From assembly GCA_963789215.1 (NCBI GenBank), contig CAWBJY010000011.1, forward strand, positions 310,001 through 374,000: a stretch of DNA of 64,000 nt, in the 5' to 3' direction. The notes under the pieces were generated by a model, which saw only the letters and a list, made by a program, of their open reading frames with translations, did not search any database and was not told where the DNA came from. Below, one piece after another: positions 27,711 to 36,874 of the stretch. The DNA comes from Phormidesmis sp963789215. Lineage in GTDB: Bacteria; Cyanobacteriota; Cyanobacteriia; Phormidesmidales; Phormidesmidaceae. Position 1 is the first letter of the stretch. Each line of letters opens with the position of its first letter. The translations under genes and the position numbers were made by a program.

Positions 27711-27745
27711 AAAGTCGCCAGATGATCCTGCCATCTAGCGACTTT
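27711..27745. terminator. Hairpin between tRNA-Met and the LysM/M23 gene
   Basis: AAAGTCGCCAGATG (27711-27724) pairs with CATCTAGCGACTTT (27732-27745) with one C-A mismatch, across a seven-base loop. No clear T run, so it may be a terminator or an RNA-processing structure. Confidence 0.5.
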
Positions 27746-27785
27746 GAACGTAAGCGTTAGGTCATCAATCGATAGGGCCGTAGAC

Positions 27786-27815
27786 AATAGCTAGCTGGCT
27801 AAACAGCTAGCTATT
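27786..27815. other. Perfect inverted repeat downstream of the LysM/M23 gene
   Basis: AATAGCTAGCTG and its exact complement flank GCTAAA. The stem is 12 bp with no T run. It lies about 17 bases past the gene end and may stabilise the transcript end. Confidence 0.55.
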
Positions 27816-27831
27816 CTACCGGCTAGGCTAT

Positions 27832-29574
27832 CTACCGGCCAGGCAAGTAAGCGACCGGATTGACCGCAGAGCCGCCTTGATGAACCTCAAAATGCAGATG
27901 AGGGCCTGTGCTGTAGCCAGTGCTACCCATTGCCGCAATCTGCTGTCCTTGTTTGACGTGCTGGCCTGCGCTTACGTTCAGGCTACTGTTATGTGCGTAG
28001 CGGGTCAGGCTACCATCTGGATGCCGAATTTCAACCAGGTTGCCATAGCCGCCCGAGTTCCAGCCCGCCTGCTCGACAACGCCAGTCGCTGCCGCTACAA
28101 CCGGTGTACCTACAGGGCCTGCTACGTCAACGCCGCTGTGCATTCTGCCCCAACGCCAGCCAAAGCCAGAGGTTACAGTGCCTTGCGTTGGCCACATATA
28201 GCCGTTGAAGTAGTCAGGCGCATCCGGCAGGTACTCATCTGCTGAAGGCAAAATAGGCATATCAGGAGATACAACCTGCCCGGCAGAACGTTGGGCAGGA
28301 ATATAAGCGTCAGGGCTAAGTGGCGCTGCTGCGAGCAGATCGGAACTCGCCTCTACCCGACTGTTGGCCCGATTACCCACTGGAGCTTCGACTGCTTCAG
28401 GTGCTGACGTTTCTTGACCCGCTACATTCAGTCTAGAAATACGATCCGAAGAATCGGCTCTAGCTATTAGTTGGCTCTCAGCAGATACCGCAGCGTCAGC
28501 TTCTATCTCAACGGATTCGGCTTCTGAAACTTCAACCGATTGGTTTCGTACTTCTTCAACTTCTGCTAGCAAATTGGCTACGTAAGGGTCTCTGCCCTCT
28601 CTGCCTTGAATGCTGCCTAGTAAGTCCTGCTTAGTAAGTTCTTCGCCACCTACACTTAGCGCTTCTTCAGGGCCTGCAGTGCGAATTTCTGCCAAAACGC
28701 GAGTTGATTCAGCAGGTGCTGGTTGATTGGCTTTTGCGATCGCAGGCTGAGGTGCTGACTGGCTAACAGGCACAACTAACGTGGAGCCAACAAAAATAAC
28801 GTCTGGATTGATGAGCGAATTAGCCCTAACAATCGCGTCTGGTGTGGTGCCTAGCGATGAAGCAATGCTGCGCAGCGTATCGCCGGATTGAACTCGGTAG
28901 CTGCTAGTTTCTGGCGTGGGCGCGTAAGCTGTCACGACAGGAGCGCTTACTTCAGCCGATTCTGCTTGGGTCGCCGCTACAGAAGCATCTGCAACTTTAA
29001 CTGCTGGAGCAGGCGTCACAGCCATTTCCGAAACAGGGCTATGGTTAGCGGTTGCTAGCGGGCGAACATCCGCATCTGATGCGGTGTTGACCTCAGCCGA
29101 GGCGATTTTGATGCCTTCGGTTTGCGCAAGTTCGTTTGTCCCATTCGTGGTTCGAAGTGCTGTTCCCGCTGGAACTTTGAGCACTTGTCCGACGCTAATA
29201 GAGGTTTCAGGCGATAGTGCGTTAGCAGACTTTAAATCTTGCAGGCCCACCCTGTACTGCTGGGCAATCTGCCAAAGGCTCTCGCCAGAGGCCACGGTAT
29301 GGTAGCCAACAATCTGCTGAACGGCGGTACCGTCTGATGCGGTTGCTACTTGAGTATCGCTTGAAAAAGCCTCAGTAGTCGCAGCCTTGGTCGGAACGTT
29401 GACTGCCGCTGCCGCTTCGGGCGATGGAATCAGCGCTCCAGATGCACCTACCGAAAGGGCAATGCCCAGCATAGCCGCAGATTTGAGGCCGCTATTACCA
29501 TTGCTCTCACTTGTCTCAAGAATAAGTGAATGACCTGAATCAGACACAGGTTCCTGTGAAGTTGCTTGTCTCAA
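27832..29574 (-). CDS. Exported LysM and M23 peptidase protein
   Basis: A cell-wall protein of 580 residues. It starts at TTG (29574) with an excellent AGGAGG at 29584-29589. A hydrophobic segment at ~34-55 is a likely signal or anchor. Two LysM domains at about residues 89-135 (VASGESLWQIAQQYRVGLQDLKSA) and 225-272 (VQSGDTLRSIASSLGTTPDAIVRA) bind peptidoglycan glycans. The C-terminal M23 metallopeptidase (SGFGWRWGRMHSGVDVAGPV, HLHFEVH) has the HxxxD and HLHFE zinc motifs. The middle is a long Ala/Ser/Glu-rich linker. It is likely a peptidoglycan hydrolase or a NlpD-type activator of septal amidases. Confidence 0.93.
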   Translation of the reverse strand: MRQATSQEPVSDSGHSLILETSESNGNSGLKSAAMLGIALSVGASGALIPSPEAAAAVNVPTKAATTEAFSSDTQVATASDGTAVQQIVGYHTVASGESLWQIAQQYRVGLQDLKSANALSPETSISVGQVLKVPAGTALRTTNGTNELAQTEGIKIASAEVNTASDADVRPLATANHSPVSEMAVTPAPAVKVADASVAATQAESAEVSAPVVTAYAPTPETSSYRVQSGDTLRSIASSLGTTPDAIVRANSLINPDVIFVGSTLVVPVSQSAPQPAIAKANQPAPAESTRVLAEIRTAGPEEALSVGGEELTKQDLLGSIQGREGRDPYVANLLAEVEEVRNQSVEVSEAESVEIEADAAVSAESQLIARADSSDRISRLNVAGQETSAPEAVEAPVGNRANSRVEASSDLLAAAPLSPDAYIPAQRSAGQVVSPDMPILPSADEYLPDAPDYFNGYMWPTQGTVTSGFGWRWGRMHSGVDVAGPVGTPVVAAATGVVEQAGWNSGGYGNLVEIRHPDGSLTRYAHNSSLNVSAGQHVKQGQQIAAMGSTGYSTGPHLHFEVHQGGSAVNPVAYLPGR

Positions 29575-29583
29575 GGAATATAT

Positions 29584-29589
29584 CCTCCT
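29584..29589 (-). promoter_or_regulatory. Ribosome binding site AGGAGG deciding a TTG start
   Basis: A perfect AGGAGG lies nine bases before the TTG at 29574, supporting that start for the LysM/M23 gene. Confidence 0.85.
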
Positions 29590-30258
29590 AATGTTCAGCG
29601 TTTAACCGCCGGTATCAAATCGACTGCTGGCCCGTTGTTTCATAAGGCTAGGCGTCGGTTGGCCATTGCGATTTTCGTTTAACAGCAGTGTTGCCTGAAT
29701 GAGCGATGGATGCGTTTGTAAAGAACAGAATTTAACTGCTCGTACAACCTAGCTTGTCCAACTTAGGCAAGTTTACACGACTTAACGATTATTTCAATAT
29801 CGCTTGCCGGGCCTACTCTGAATGCCCAAAAACTTCATCGTATAAACTTCAGCAGCGCGTCCTCTTGTGCATTCGCGAGTCTTCTTCGCTGGCTGGACAC
29901 ATACAAAAATCCCACGGTTCTAAGCCTTTGGGCGTATTTATTCTCAGCCAATCCATTTACTGGCACACTGCTCAAAAGACCCTACGACTGGCTATTCTCA
30001 ACCTAAGCGTAATTTCGGAGCAGAGCCAACTTTTTACCTACGAGCCTTACGGAGACGGCGGTTTCATCTATCGCTGTGGAATATGCGAGACTTTCTAGAA
30101 ATTAACAACGAGTAATCAAGAATGGCTTGGATGATATGAAATACTTATTGAACTTTAGGCGGTTTGACGCGTGAAATGACCGAAATCTCGATTGAAGGCA
30201 CGATCGCTCACTGCTCCAAATATACGATGTACTAATACATCTGTACGATTCTAATAAT
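29590..30258. other. Intergenic region of about 670 bp, no accepted gene
   Basis: This contains the promoter of the LysM/M23 gene and the trailing end of trmL. A plus-strand open frame (29754-30098, TTG start, 114 codons) has no recognised motif or ribosome binding site and looks spurious. I see no RNA gene. Confidence 0.5.
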
Positions 30259-30720
30259 CTACGCAAGCTGCTTGGTTTGCCTAAGTGCCTCGAATAGTCC
30301 TACTGCTGCACTCACCGACAAATTAAGACTACGTACGTGGCCCTTGCTCATTGGAATAGTGATGGTCTGCTCGCACCGAGCCGTGACGCTAGGTGGTAGA
30401 CCTTTGCTCTCGCAGCCAAACAGCAGCCAGTCGTCAGCTTGGTATTTCAGTTCGGTGTAGCTGTGGGTTGCCCTAGCGCTAAAGCCAATTAGCCTGCCTC
30501 CCTCTGCTTTGGCATGCTGCCAGAAGTCTTCTACCGATGCGTGAACATGAAGATCGACGTAGGGCCAGTAGTCTAGGCCCGCCCTTTTGAGGTAGCGATC
30601 GCTCAGCTCAAACCCCAACGGTTCGATCAGGTGCAGCGGTGCGCCGGTGGCCGCGCAGGTGCGAGCAATGTTGCCAGTATTCGGTGGAATTTCTGGTGTG
30701 ACTAAAACGACTCTGTTCAT
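30259..30720 (-). CDS. trmL: tRNA (cytidine/uridine-2'-O-)-methyltransferase
   Basis: A small SPOUT methyltransferase of 153 residues that methylates the wobble base 34 of leucine tRNAs. The N-terminus VLVTPEIPPNTGNIARTCAATGAPLHLIEPLGF and the C-terminal KGHVRSLNLSVSAAVGLFEALR (trefoil knot SAM site) are diagnostic. The central LLFGCESKGLP is also typical. The stop is followed by a long spacer and the gene lies 17 bases from gshA on the same strand; the two may be cotranscribed, although their roles are unrelated. Confidence 0.94.
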   Translation of the reverse strand: MNRVVLVTPEIPPNTGNIARTCAATGAPLHLIEPLGFELSDRYLKRAGLDYWPYVDLHVHASVEDFWQHAKAEGGRLIGFSARATHSYTELKYQADDWLLFGCESKGLPPSVTARCEQTITIPMSKGHVRSLNLSVSAAVGLFEALRQTKQLA

Positions 30721-30737
30721 GGGCCTACGTGATGGGA

Positions 30738-31889
30738 TTAAGCTACGAGCGCTGACTGACAGACCTCTTGGGCAAGCAGGCTTTCTTGCTGCTGCATCTG
30801 TGCGATCGCGCCTTGAATAACCTGAGTAGGCGTTGACTTTTCTGCTTCAGCTAGCCAGCGCTGAGCCTGATTGCCGTCTCGTAGAATCTGCTTGATAGGG
30901 GTTAAAAAGCATCCAATCCCTGCGGCCTGAGCAAACGGGCGAACTTCGTCGTACATCTGGTTGATCCAGTCTTGCGCAGTGATTGTTCTGCCATCTTGCC
31001 AGTGACGCAGCGTTGCATTCAAGCTGTTGGCGGCGACGGCTTTCTCGTTTTCTAGCGTAATTTCTAGCAAATCCTCGCTGCGCGTTTGCTCGCTGAGCTG
31101 ACTACTTTCTAACGGGTCTAGCTCGGGAGTGGCCAGCATTTGCTGAAGTCTGGCTTCGAGCAGCGTGGTGATAGCCAGCAGATGCAGCGGATCGCTGACG
31201 AGATCGCAAATGCGAAGCTCCAAGCGGTTGAGATTATAAGGGCGGCGATCGCCATTGGGACGCACCGAACTCCATAGGTGCCGCACACTCTGCATAGAAC
31301 CAGCGGCTAGCTGATCTTCCACCCAGCGAATGTGGTGCAGATGGCTTTCGAAGAGCGGCACATGCTGAGGCGTTTGGGGAAACATCTGCCAGCGAGTGGA
31401 ATGAAAGCCGGTAACATTGCCATCGAAGAAGGGAGATGAAGCGCTCAGGGCTAGATACAGCGGTGCTTCTAATCTGATTAGGCGGCAGGCCCGCATCAGT
31501 TCTTCTAGATCGCTCATGCCGATATTGATGTGGATACTGGCTGTAACGACATTCGTGCCGTAGGTTTGCTCAATGTAGTCGTGATACGGATTTTTAGGAT
31601 CGGAGCGGTGAAATTCTTGCGCGCCGCCGAGTGGGAGTGTGCTGCCTGGAATAATAGTGTAGTCGCCGAGCGTTTTGAGGTAGCTTCTAAGGCGAACTCT
31701 GGGCTTAATTAGCTCGCAGAGCAAATGTTCGTAGCGGCAAAAAGGTGCCGTGGTGTATTCCACGTTGCGAGTATCGGGTTCTCTAACGAAGCTGTCTAGC
31801 GCGGCGACGATTTTGTCAGAAAATCCGACGACCTCTCCGGCGGGCGTGCCGGTATACATTTCAACTTCAAAACCTTTTGATAGCAACAC
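30738..31889 (-). CDS. gshA: Glutamate-cysteine ligase (cyanobacterial type)
   Basis: This is the first and rate-limiting step of glutathione synthesis: ATP-dependent joining of glutamate and cysteine. The 383-residue protein has the N-terminal MLLSKGFEVEMYTGTPAGEV and VVGFSDKIVAALDSFV, then NVEYTTAPFCRYEHLLC. Later blocks are IPGSTLPLGGAQEFHRSDP, TYGTNVVTASIHINIGM, and YNLNRLELRICDLV. This is the compact GCS2-type enzyme of cyanobacteria, not the larger E. coli type. An inverted repeat and TATATAGGAGG-like bases lie upstream. It fits the redox theme of the two peroxiredoxins and Dps. Confidence 0.92.
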   Translation of the reverse strand: MLLSKGFEVEMYTGTPAGEVVGFSDKIVAALDSFVREPDTRNVEYTTAPFCRYEHLLCELIKPRVRLRSYLKTLGDYTIIPGSTLPLGGAQEFHRSDPKNPYHDYIEQTYGTNVVTASIHINIGMSDLEELMRACRLIRLEAPLYLALSASSPFFDGNVTGFHSTRWQMFPQTPQHVPLFESHLHHIRWVEDQLAAGSMQSVRHLWSSVRPNGDRRPYNLNRLELRICDLVSDPLHLLAITTLLEARLQQMLATPELDPLESSQLSEQTRSEDLLEITLENEKAVAANSLNATLRHWQDGRTITAQDWINQMYDEVRPFAQAAGIGCFLTPIKQILRDGNQAQRWLAEAEKSTPTQVIQGAIAQMQQQESLLAQEVCQSALVA

Positions 31890-32104
31890 GGCAGGGATGT
31901 CCTTAATGGTGGGGAAAAGCAGCGAATGTTGACTGCTTTTTCCTCCTTATATATAGGAGGTATTTTTTTGCAGTGTTTAGAGCGACTTTTCGAGAGAAAG
32001 AAAGGTCACTTTTTACACTTTCTACAGGCAGTATAGAGGGCCGAAGGATAGCCGATATGTGTCTGAGGTCTGGGAAATGCCTAAACCGGCCGTTTAAAAC
32101 TAGC

Positions 32105-32139
32105 AAGGGGTCAGACCTCTCTATGACGCCTGACCCCTT
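32105..32139. repeat. Isolated inverted repeat with GGGGTCAG ends
   Basis: AAGGGGTCAG and CTGACCCCTT are exact complements, separated by 15 bases with internal GACGCC. It is in a 300-bp spacer between gshA and tRNA-Leu. No transposase is adjacent. The ends look like those of a REP or small MITE-like element, which is an inference. Confidence 0.6.
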
Positions 32140-32191
32140 ACCGGTCGCTGTACCTGTTAAATCGTTTGGATTTGAAACAGGTTAGTTTTTA

Positions 32192-32274
32192 TGCGGATGA
32201 AAGGACTTGAACCTTCACGTCACGAGGACACTAGAACCTAAATCTAGCGCGTCTACCAATTCCGCCACATCCGC
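32192..32274 (-). tRNA. tRNA-Leu (anticodon UAG)
   Basis: On the minus strand the acceptor GCGGATG at 32274 is paired with the 3' end CATCCGC. The anticodon loop TTTAGGT reads UAG. A long variable arm (class II) and a T arm AAGGTTCAAGTCCTT are visible; discriminator A is at 32192. Confidence 0.94.
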
Positions 32275-32439
32275 ATTGGATATTAATAGTATCAATAAAT
32301 GGACTATCTCTACCATGAGAACCAACAATGAATCCGGGAAGCGCTTATGATGAAGGTGCTATGGATTACGGTTATCCACTGCCCTAGCGCGGCGTACGCA
32401 GTGTTATAGATAGACGCAAGATGAGGAGCAACCGATTGA

Positions 32440-35313
32440 ATGGGTAAGGTAGTTGGCATAGACCTCGGTACGACCAATTCTGTAGTAGCGGTGATGGAAG
32501 GCGGTAAACCCGTCGTGATCGCGAACGCGGAAGGTATGCGGACAACGCCTTCGGTGGTGGCCTTTAGTAAAGAAGGCGAGAAGCTGATTGGCCAGATGGC
32601 GCGTCGGCAATCTGTGCTAAACCCTCAAAATACTTTCTATGCGGTGAAGCGGTTTGTCGGTCGTAAGTACGATGAGCTTTCTGCCGACTCTAAGCGAGTG
32701 CCCTACACCGTACGGCGCGATGAGTCGGGCAACGTGAAGGTAAAGTGTCCTCGCTTGGATAAGGACTTTGCCCCTGAAGAAATTTCGGCGATGATTTTGC
32801 GCAAGCTGGCCGAAGAAGCCGCGCAGTATTTGGGTCAGCCGGTAACGGGTGCGGTGATTACGGTGCCTGCTTACTTTAACGATGCGCAGCGGCAGGCAAC
32901 GCGAGATGCGGGGCGAATTGCGGGGCTAGAAGTTAAGCGGATTATTAATGAGCCAACGGCGGCGTCTTTAGCCTACGGGTTAGATCAGCAGTACAACCAG
33001 ACGATTCTGGTGTTTGATTTGGGCGGCGGTACGTTTGACGTGTCGGTATTAGATGTTGGCGATGGCGTGTTCGAAGTGCGTTCTACGAGTGGCGATACTC
33101 AGCTAGGTGGGCTGAACTTTGACAAGAAGATTGTCGATTGGCTAGCTGAGGAATTTTTAGAAAAGGAAGGGGTGGATTTGCGGCGCGATCGCCAATCTTT
33201 GCAAAGACTCAACGAAGCCGCCGAAAAAGCCAAAATTGAGCTGTCGGGCGTGCCGGTAACGCCGATCAATCTGCCGTTTATTACCGCCACAGCAGATGGG
33301 CCAAAGCATATTGAGACAAAGCTAGAGCGATCGCACCTCGAGAACCTGTGCGGCGATTTGCTTAGCCGAATTCGCGGCCCGCTAAAGCAAGCGCTAGACG
33401 ATGCCAACGTAACGCCTAGCCAGATAGACGAAGTGGTACTAGTGGGCGGCGGCAGCCGGATGCCGATGGTCGAAGACCTGGTGCGCTCGGTGATGAACCG
33501 CGAGCCTAACCGCAACGTAAATCCGGATGAAGTGGTTGCTGTGGGCGCAGCGATTCAGGCCGGTATTTTGACGCAGGAAGTGAAAGACATCTTGCTACTA
33601 GACGTAACGCCGCTATCGCTGGGGTTAGAAACTATTGGCGGCGTGATGAAGAAACTCATTCCGCGCAATACTACAATTCCGGTACGGCGTTCGGACACCT
33701 TCTCAACTTCTGAAAACAATCAGACCGTGGTCGAAGTGCATATTTTGCAGGGCGAGCGCGAGATGGTTGGCGATAATAAGTCGCTAGGTCGCTTTAAGCT
33801 GATGGGTGTACCCCCCGCGCCGCGCGGCATTCCGCAAGTGCAGGTCTCGTTCGACATTGACGCCAACGGCATTTTGCAGGTGTCGGCGCTAGATAAAACG
33901 ACGGGGCGCCAGCAAAGTATTACGGTGCAAGAGGCCTCTAATCTGTCTGAAGGCGAGATTCAGGACATGGTGCGAGCGGCAGAGGAGAACGCAGCGACCG
34001 ATAGAATGATTCGCGAGCGCATAGAGAAACGCAACCGGGCGGGCGCTTTGGCGTTTCGAGCCGAGCGGCTACTGCGCGAAGTGGCCATTGACTTTGGGAT
34101 GCAGTTTGCCAGAGAGCGGCGGCGACGCATCGAGGATTTGGTGCAGACGCTGCGGGTGTCCGTAGAGCAGTCGGACGAACGCGGTATAGACATTGCTCAG
34201 TCTGATTTGCAGAACGAAGTATACGAGATGAACCGCGAGGCTTATCTGTATGACTTAGACGATGCAGGCGATGGCAGCATTTTGGGTCAGATTGGGGACA
34301 CCTTGAAAAAGGCATTCTCAGGCGACGATGACGACTACTATCGGGCGGGCGGCGACTATGGTTACGGCCCTAGCGCTAGCTACGACAGCGGCGGCTATCC
34401 ACCAAGTAATGGCTATAGCAACAGTTGGGAGCGGCAGGCTCAGTGGGATGCGCCAGATTGGAACCAGCAGAGAAGCTCGGGTAACCAGAAAAGCTGGGAC
34501 GACTGGGATGACGATTGGGATAAGCCTACTCCGCCCACTCGACCAGCTCCTAGCTACGATCAGAATCGCTACCCTCAAGATCCCTATCCTCAAGATCCTT
34601 ATTCGCAGGATCGCTATCCTCAAGAGGGTGATGGACGCGGCAGTTACGATTCTAATCGCGATCGAGGTGGCTACGATCAGCGCAGCGCTAGCCCCCGTCG
34701 ATATGATCAAGAAGAAGCCCGTCCGAATAGTTATCCAGATAGCTATGGTCAAGGTAATAACCGCCAAGATAACTATGGCCAAGATAGCTATGGCCGAGAT
34801 AGCGGCCAAAATAGTTATGGCCAAGATAGTTACAATCAGAGCGGCTACAATCAGGCCGATGGATCTAGCGATAGGTATCAACAGCGAGACTATCGGCAGG
34901 GTGATGGCTCGCTAGCAAACAGCCGAGACGATGAGAGCCGAGGCGGCTATGACGGGCGCAGCGGCGATCCCAATGCATATAGATCAGACCCGCAAGACTC
35001 AGGATATCAAGACGACTACTATAGTCAGCGGCCATTGCCTGAAGGAGATAGGCGATCGCCACCTGACCCTAGCAGTCAGCCCTATTCTGCGGACAGTCCT
35101 CCAGATAGGAGTTTAGATCGCCAGGAATACGAACGCCAGGAATACGAACGTCAGGAATACGAACGTCAAAACTACGGTCGCCAGGATTACGATCGTCAGG
35201 ACTATGATCGCTCGAGCTACAGCCGACCAGATGCCGAGCGAACTCAAGATGCGCCGCCTAGAAGCTCCCAAAGACCTGCCCAAGATAACTGGGATGACGA
35301 TGCCTGGTTCTAG
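32440..35313 (+). CDS. dnaK3: DnaK3 chaperone with an exceptionally long disordered tail
   Basis: An Hsp70 with all core motifs: VVGIDLGTTNSVVAVMEG, VPAYFNDAQRQATRDAGRIA, ILVFDLGGGTFDVSVLDVG and VVLVGGGSRMPMV in the ATPase domain (about residues 1-385). The substrate domain follows (LLLDVTPLSLGLETIGGVM, SFDIDANGILQVSA, about 390-510), with a helical lid to ~625. The rest, residues ~628-957, is a Tyr/Gln/Asp/Arg/Gly/Ser-rich low-complexity tail ending in DDNWDDDAWF. It contains six 15-bp units (see separate entry). DnaK3 in cyanobacteria is the essential, membrane-associated isoform and is encoded next to dnaJ, as here. GAGGAG lies upstream of the ATG. Confidence 0.94.
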   Translation: MGKVVGIDLGTTNSVVAVMEGGKPVVIANAEGMRTTPSVVAFSKEGEKLIGQMARRQSVLNPQNTFYAVKRFVGRKYDELSADSKRVPYTVRRDESGNVKVKCPRLDKDFAPEEISAMILRKLAEEAAQYLGQPVTGAVITVPAYFNDAQRQATRDAGRIAGLEVKRIINEPTAASLAYGLDQQYNQTILVFDLGGGTFDVSVLDVGDGVFEVRSTSGDTQLGGLNFDKKIVDWLAEEFLEKEGVDLRRDRQSLQRLNEAAEKAKIELSGVPVTPINLPFITATADGPKHIETKLERSHLENLCGDLLSRIRGPLKQALDDANVTPSQIDEVVLVGGGSRMPMVEDLVRSVMNREPNRNVNPDEVVAVGAAIQAGILTQEVKDILLLDVTPLSLGLETIGGVMKKLIPRNTTIPVRRSDTFSTSENNQTVVEVHILQGEREMVGDNKSLGRFKLMGVPPAPRGIPQVQVSFDIDANGILQVSALDKTTGRQQSITVQEASNLSEGEIQDMVRAAEENAATDRMIRERIEKRNRAGALAFRAERLLREVAIDFGMQFARERRRRIEDLVQTLRVSVEQSDERGIDIAQSDLQNEVYEMNREAYLYDLDDAGDGSILGQIGDTLKKAFSGDDDDYYRAGGDYGYGPSASYDSGGYPPSNGYSNSWERQAQWDAPDWNQQRSSGNQKSWDDWDDDWDKPTPPTRPAPSYDQNRYPQDPYPQDPYSQDRYPQEGDGRGSYDSNRDRGGYDQRSASPRRYDQEEARPNSYPDSYGQGNNRQDNYGQDSYGRDSGQNSYGQDSYNQSGYNQADGSSDRYQQRDYRQGDGSLANSRDDESRGGYDGRSGDPNAYRSDPQDSGYQDDYYSQRPLPEGDRRSPPDPSSQPYSADSPPDRSLDRQEYERQEYERQEYERQNYGRQDYDRQDYDRSSYSRPDAERTQDAPPRSSQRPAQDNWDDDAWF
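35122..35211 (+). repeat. 15-bp in-frame tandem repeat in the dnaK3 tail
   Basis: Six 15-base units encode QEYER three times, then QNYGR, QDYDR and QDYDR (residues 895-924). The first three units are near identical at DNA level (CAGGAATACGAACGY). Weaker repeats (YPQDP, DSYGQ) lie upstream in the tail. Confidence 0.9.
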
Positions 35314-35352
35314 ATAGGTTTTCTTTCTTCGCAGTACGCTACGCTTCGGTTC

Positions 35353-36570
35353 ATGCAAAATTTCCGAGACTATTACGAGATCCTTGGCATCGCTAAAGAG
35401 GCAGATGCCAGTGAAATTAAGCGGGCCTACCGAGCGTTGGCCAGACAATATCATCCTGATTTGAATCCTGGCGACAAGGCGGCTGAGGAAAAATTTAAGC
35501 TGCTTGGCGAAGCCTACGACGTGCTATCGGATGTGGAGAAGCGTCAGCAGTATGAAGAGTACAGCCAATACTGGAAGCAGAAGGGCTTTAAGAAAGGGCA
35601 GCGCGTCGGCAAGAGTTGGCGCGGTGGCGCTCGCCCTTCAGTTCAAGAAGAATACAGCGCCTTCGAAGATTTTGATAACTTCGTAGAGCAACTGCTAAAG
35701 CGGCATATGGACGGTGGGGAGCGTATGCCTAAACAGCCCGTACCAGAGTCATCAGCGCCCAGACAGTCAGCGTTCAAACAGTCAGCGTCCAGGCAATCAG
35801 CGCCTAGAGGACAGACGCCACTGAGACAGTCAGCGTCTAGATCAGTACCGCCTAACCCACCCGCTCCCCAGCTCGATCTAAACCCTCCACCCCCTTCTGA
35901 AGATGACTGGACAAACCGCCGTGCCAAGCGCTCTGTAGACAATTGGGAAGAAGCCAACTCGCCCGCAGCCTCTAGAGCAAACGCCCAAGACACACCTGTA
36001 GAGGAGCCACGCCCGCGCAGGCAATCGACCTATTCTAGGCAGTCTTCACCAACATCTCGTCGAGATGCGGAGGCGGATCTGACCGTGCCGTTGGAAAAAG
36101 CCTATGCCGGGGGGCGAGAGCGGATTAGTTTGGAAGATGGGCGATCGCTCGAAGTAAATATGCCTTCGGGAATGGTCACCGGCCAGCGCATCCGGCTTAA
36201 AGGTCAGGGCATTGGCGGCGGCAACCTTTATCTTAGAATCGAGGTAGAGCCTCACCCTTACTTCGTGCTCGACGAAGGTGACGTGTACTGCCAACTGCCG
36301 ATTACGCCTAGCGAAGCGGTGCTCGGTGGTACGGTTGCTGTGCCAACCTTGGCTGGTTTGGTGAATATGCTCATTCCTCCCGGTGTGCAGACAGGCCAAA
36401 GGCTGAGGCTTTCGGGAAAGGGGTATCCAGTAGGGCCAGGACTGTATGGCGACCAAATTGTGGAGCTAGCGCTGGTGGTGCCCACTGTGCTAGACGACGA
36501 AGAGAAGGCTCTGTATCAGGAGCTACGTGGCCTTGAACGGTTTGACCCTAGGGCAAATTTGCTCGTTTAG
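35353..36570 (+). CDS. dnaJ: DnaJ-family cochaperone, type II
   Basis: A 405-residue Hsp40. The J domain at residues ~3-72 has YYEILGIAKEADASEIKRAYRALARQYHPDLNP with the HPD motif. A ~170-residue Pro/Gln/Ser/Arg-rich linker contains 15-bp repeats encoding (R/K)QSA(F/S/P) units. The C-terminal substrate domains (from ~240: DLTVPLEKAYAGGRERISLEDG, PHPYFVLDEGDVYCQLPITPSEAVLGGTVAVPTL) are present. No CxxCxGxG zinc repeats are present, so this is type II (DjlA/CbpA-like). It starts 39 bases after dnaK3 and presumably stimulates its ATPase. Confidence 0.95.
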   Translation: MQNFRDYYEILGIAKEADASEIKRAYRALARQYHPDLNPGDKAAEEKFKLLGEAYDVLSDVEKRQQYEEYSQYWKQKGFKKGQRVGKSWRGGARPSVQEEYSAFEDFDNFVEQLLKRHMDGGERMPKQPVPESSAPRQSAFKQSASRQSAPRGQTPLRQSASRSVPPNPPAPQLDLNPPPPSEDDWTNRRAKRSVDNWEEANSPAASRANAQDTPVEEPRPRRQSTYSRQSSPTSRRDAEADLTVPLEKAYAGGRERISLEDGRSLEVNMPSGMVTGQRIRLKGQGIGGGNLYLRIEVEPHPYFVLDEGDVYCQLPITPSEAVLGGTVAVPTLAGLVNMLIPPGVQTGQRLRLSGKGYPVGPGLYGDQIVELALVVPTVLDDEEKALYQELRGLERFDPRANLLV

Positions 36571-36595
36571 ATTAAAAAAACGCAGGAAAACAATT

Positions 36596-36811
36596 ATGCA
36601 AACGATGAAAGTCACGATTCCGCAGACGCTTCGAACTCAGATTCAGCGGTTTCAAAATGAAGGCGGTATAGCGGCTCCAGAAGATGCGATTGTCGCTGCG
36701 CTAGAGGCGTACTTTAGGACCTGGAAGCCCTCTAAGTCTGCTGCACTGCCTGCTATGTATGACGCTGAAGATGGGCCTTGCGAAGTTATTGAGTCTTTTC
36801 GCTCGCCTTAG
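36596..36811 (+). CDS. Small hypothetical protein, ribbon-helix-helix-like
   Basis: A 71-residue cytosolic protein beginning MQTMKVTIPQTLRTQIQRFQ, followed by EDAIVAALEAYFRTW. A strand followed by two helices resembles a ribbon-helix-helix DNA-binding or antitoxin-like fold, but no DNA contacts or toxin neighbour are visible. It begins 25 bases after the dnaJ stop and may be part of the chaperone transcript. The start at the ATG 36596 is favoured because the extension upstream overlaps dnaJ. Confidence 0.6.
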   Translation: MQTMKVTIPQTLRTQIQRFQNEGGIAAPEDAIVAALEAYFRTWKPSKSAALPAMYDAEDGPCEVIESFRSP

Positions 36812-36874
36812 CCGCTAGCGCTATCTCTGTGTAACGCCCTTGATGGCTAAAACTTTGCCGGGTTTCTGTTTCTA

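Noticed and set aside
29754..30098. A 114-codon plus-strand frame in the LysM/M23-trmL spacer
   Set aside because: TTG start without ribosome binding site and amino-acid composition unlike the neighbours; no motif seen.
34318..34915. Long Ile/Thr/Ala-rich frames on both strands in the dnaK3 tail region
   Set aside because: They are produced by the repetitive codons of the dnaK3 tail; the low complexity and lack of start signals argue against real genes.
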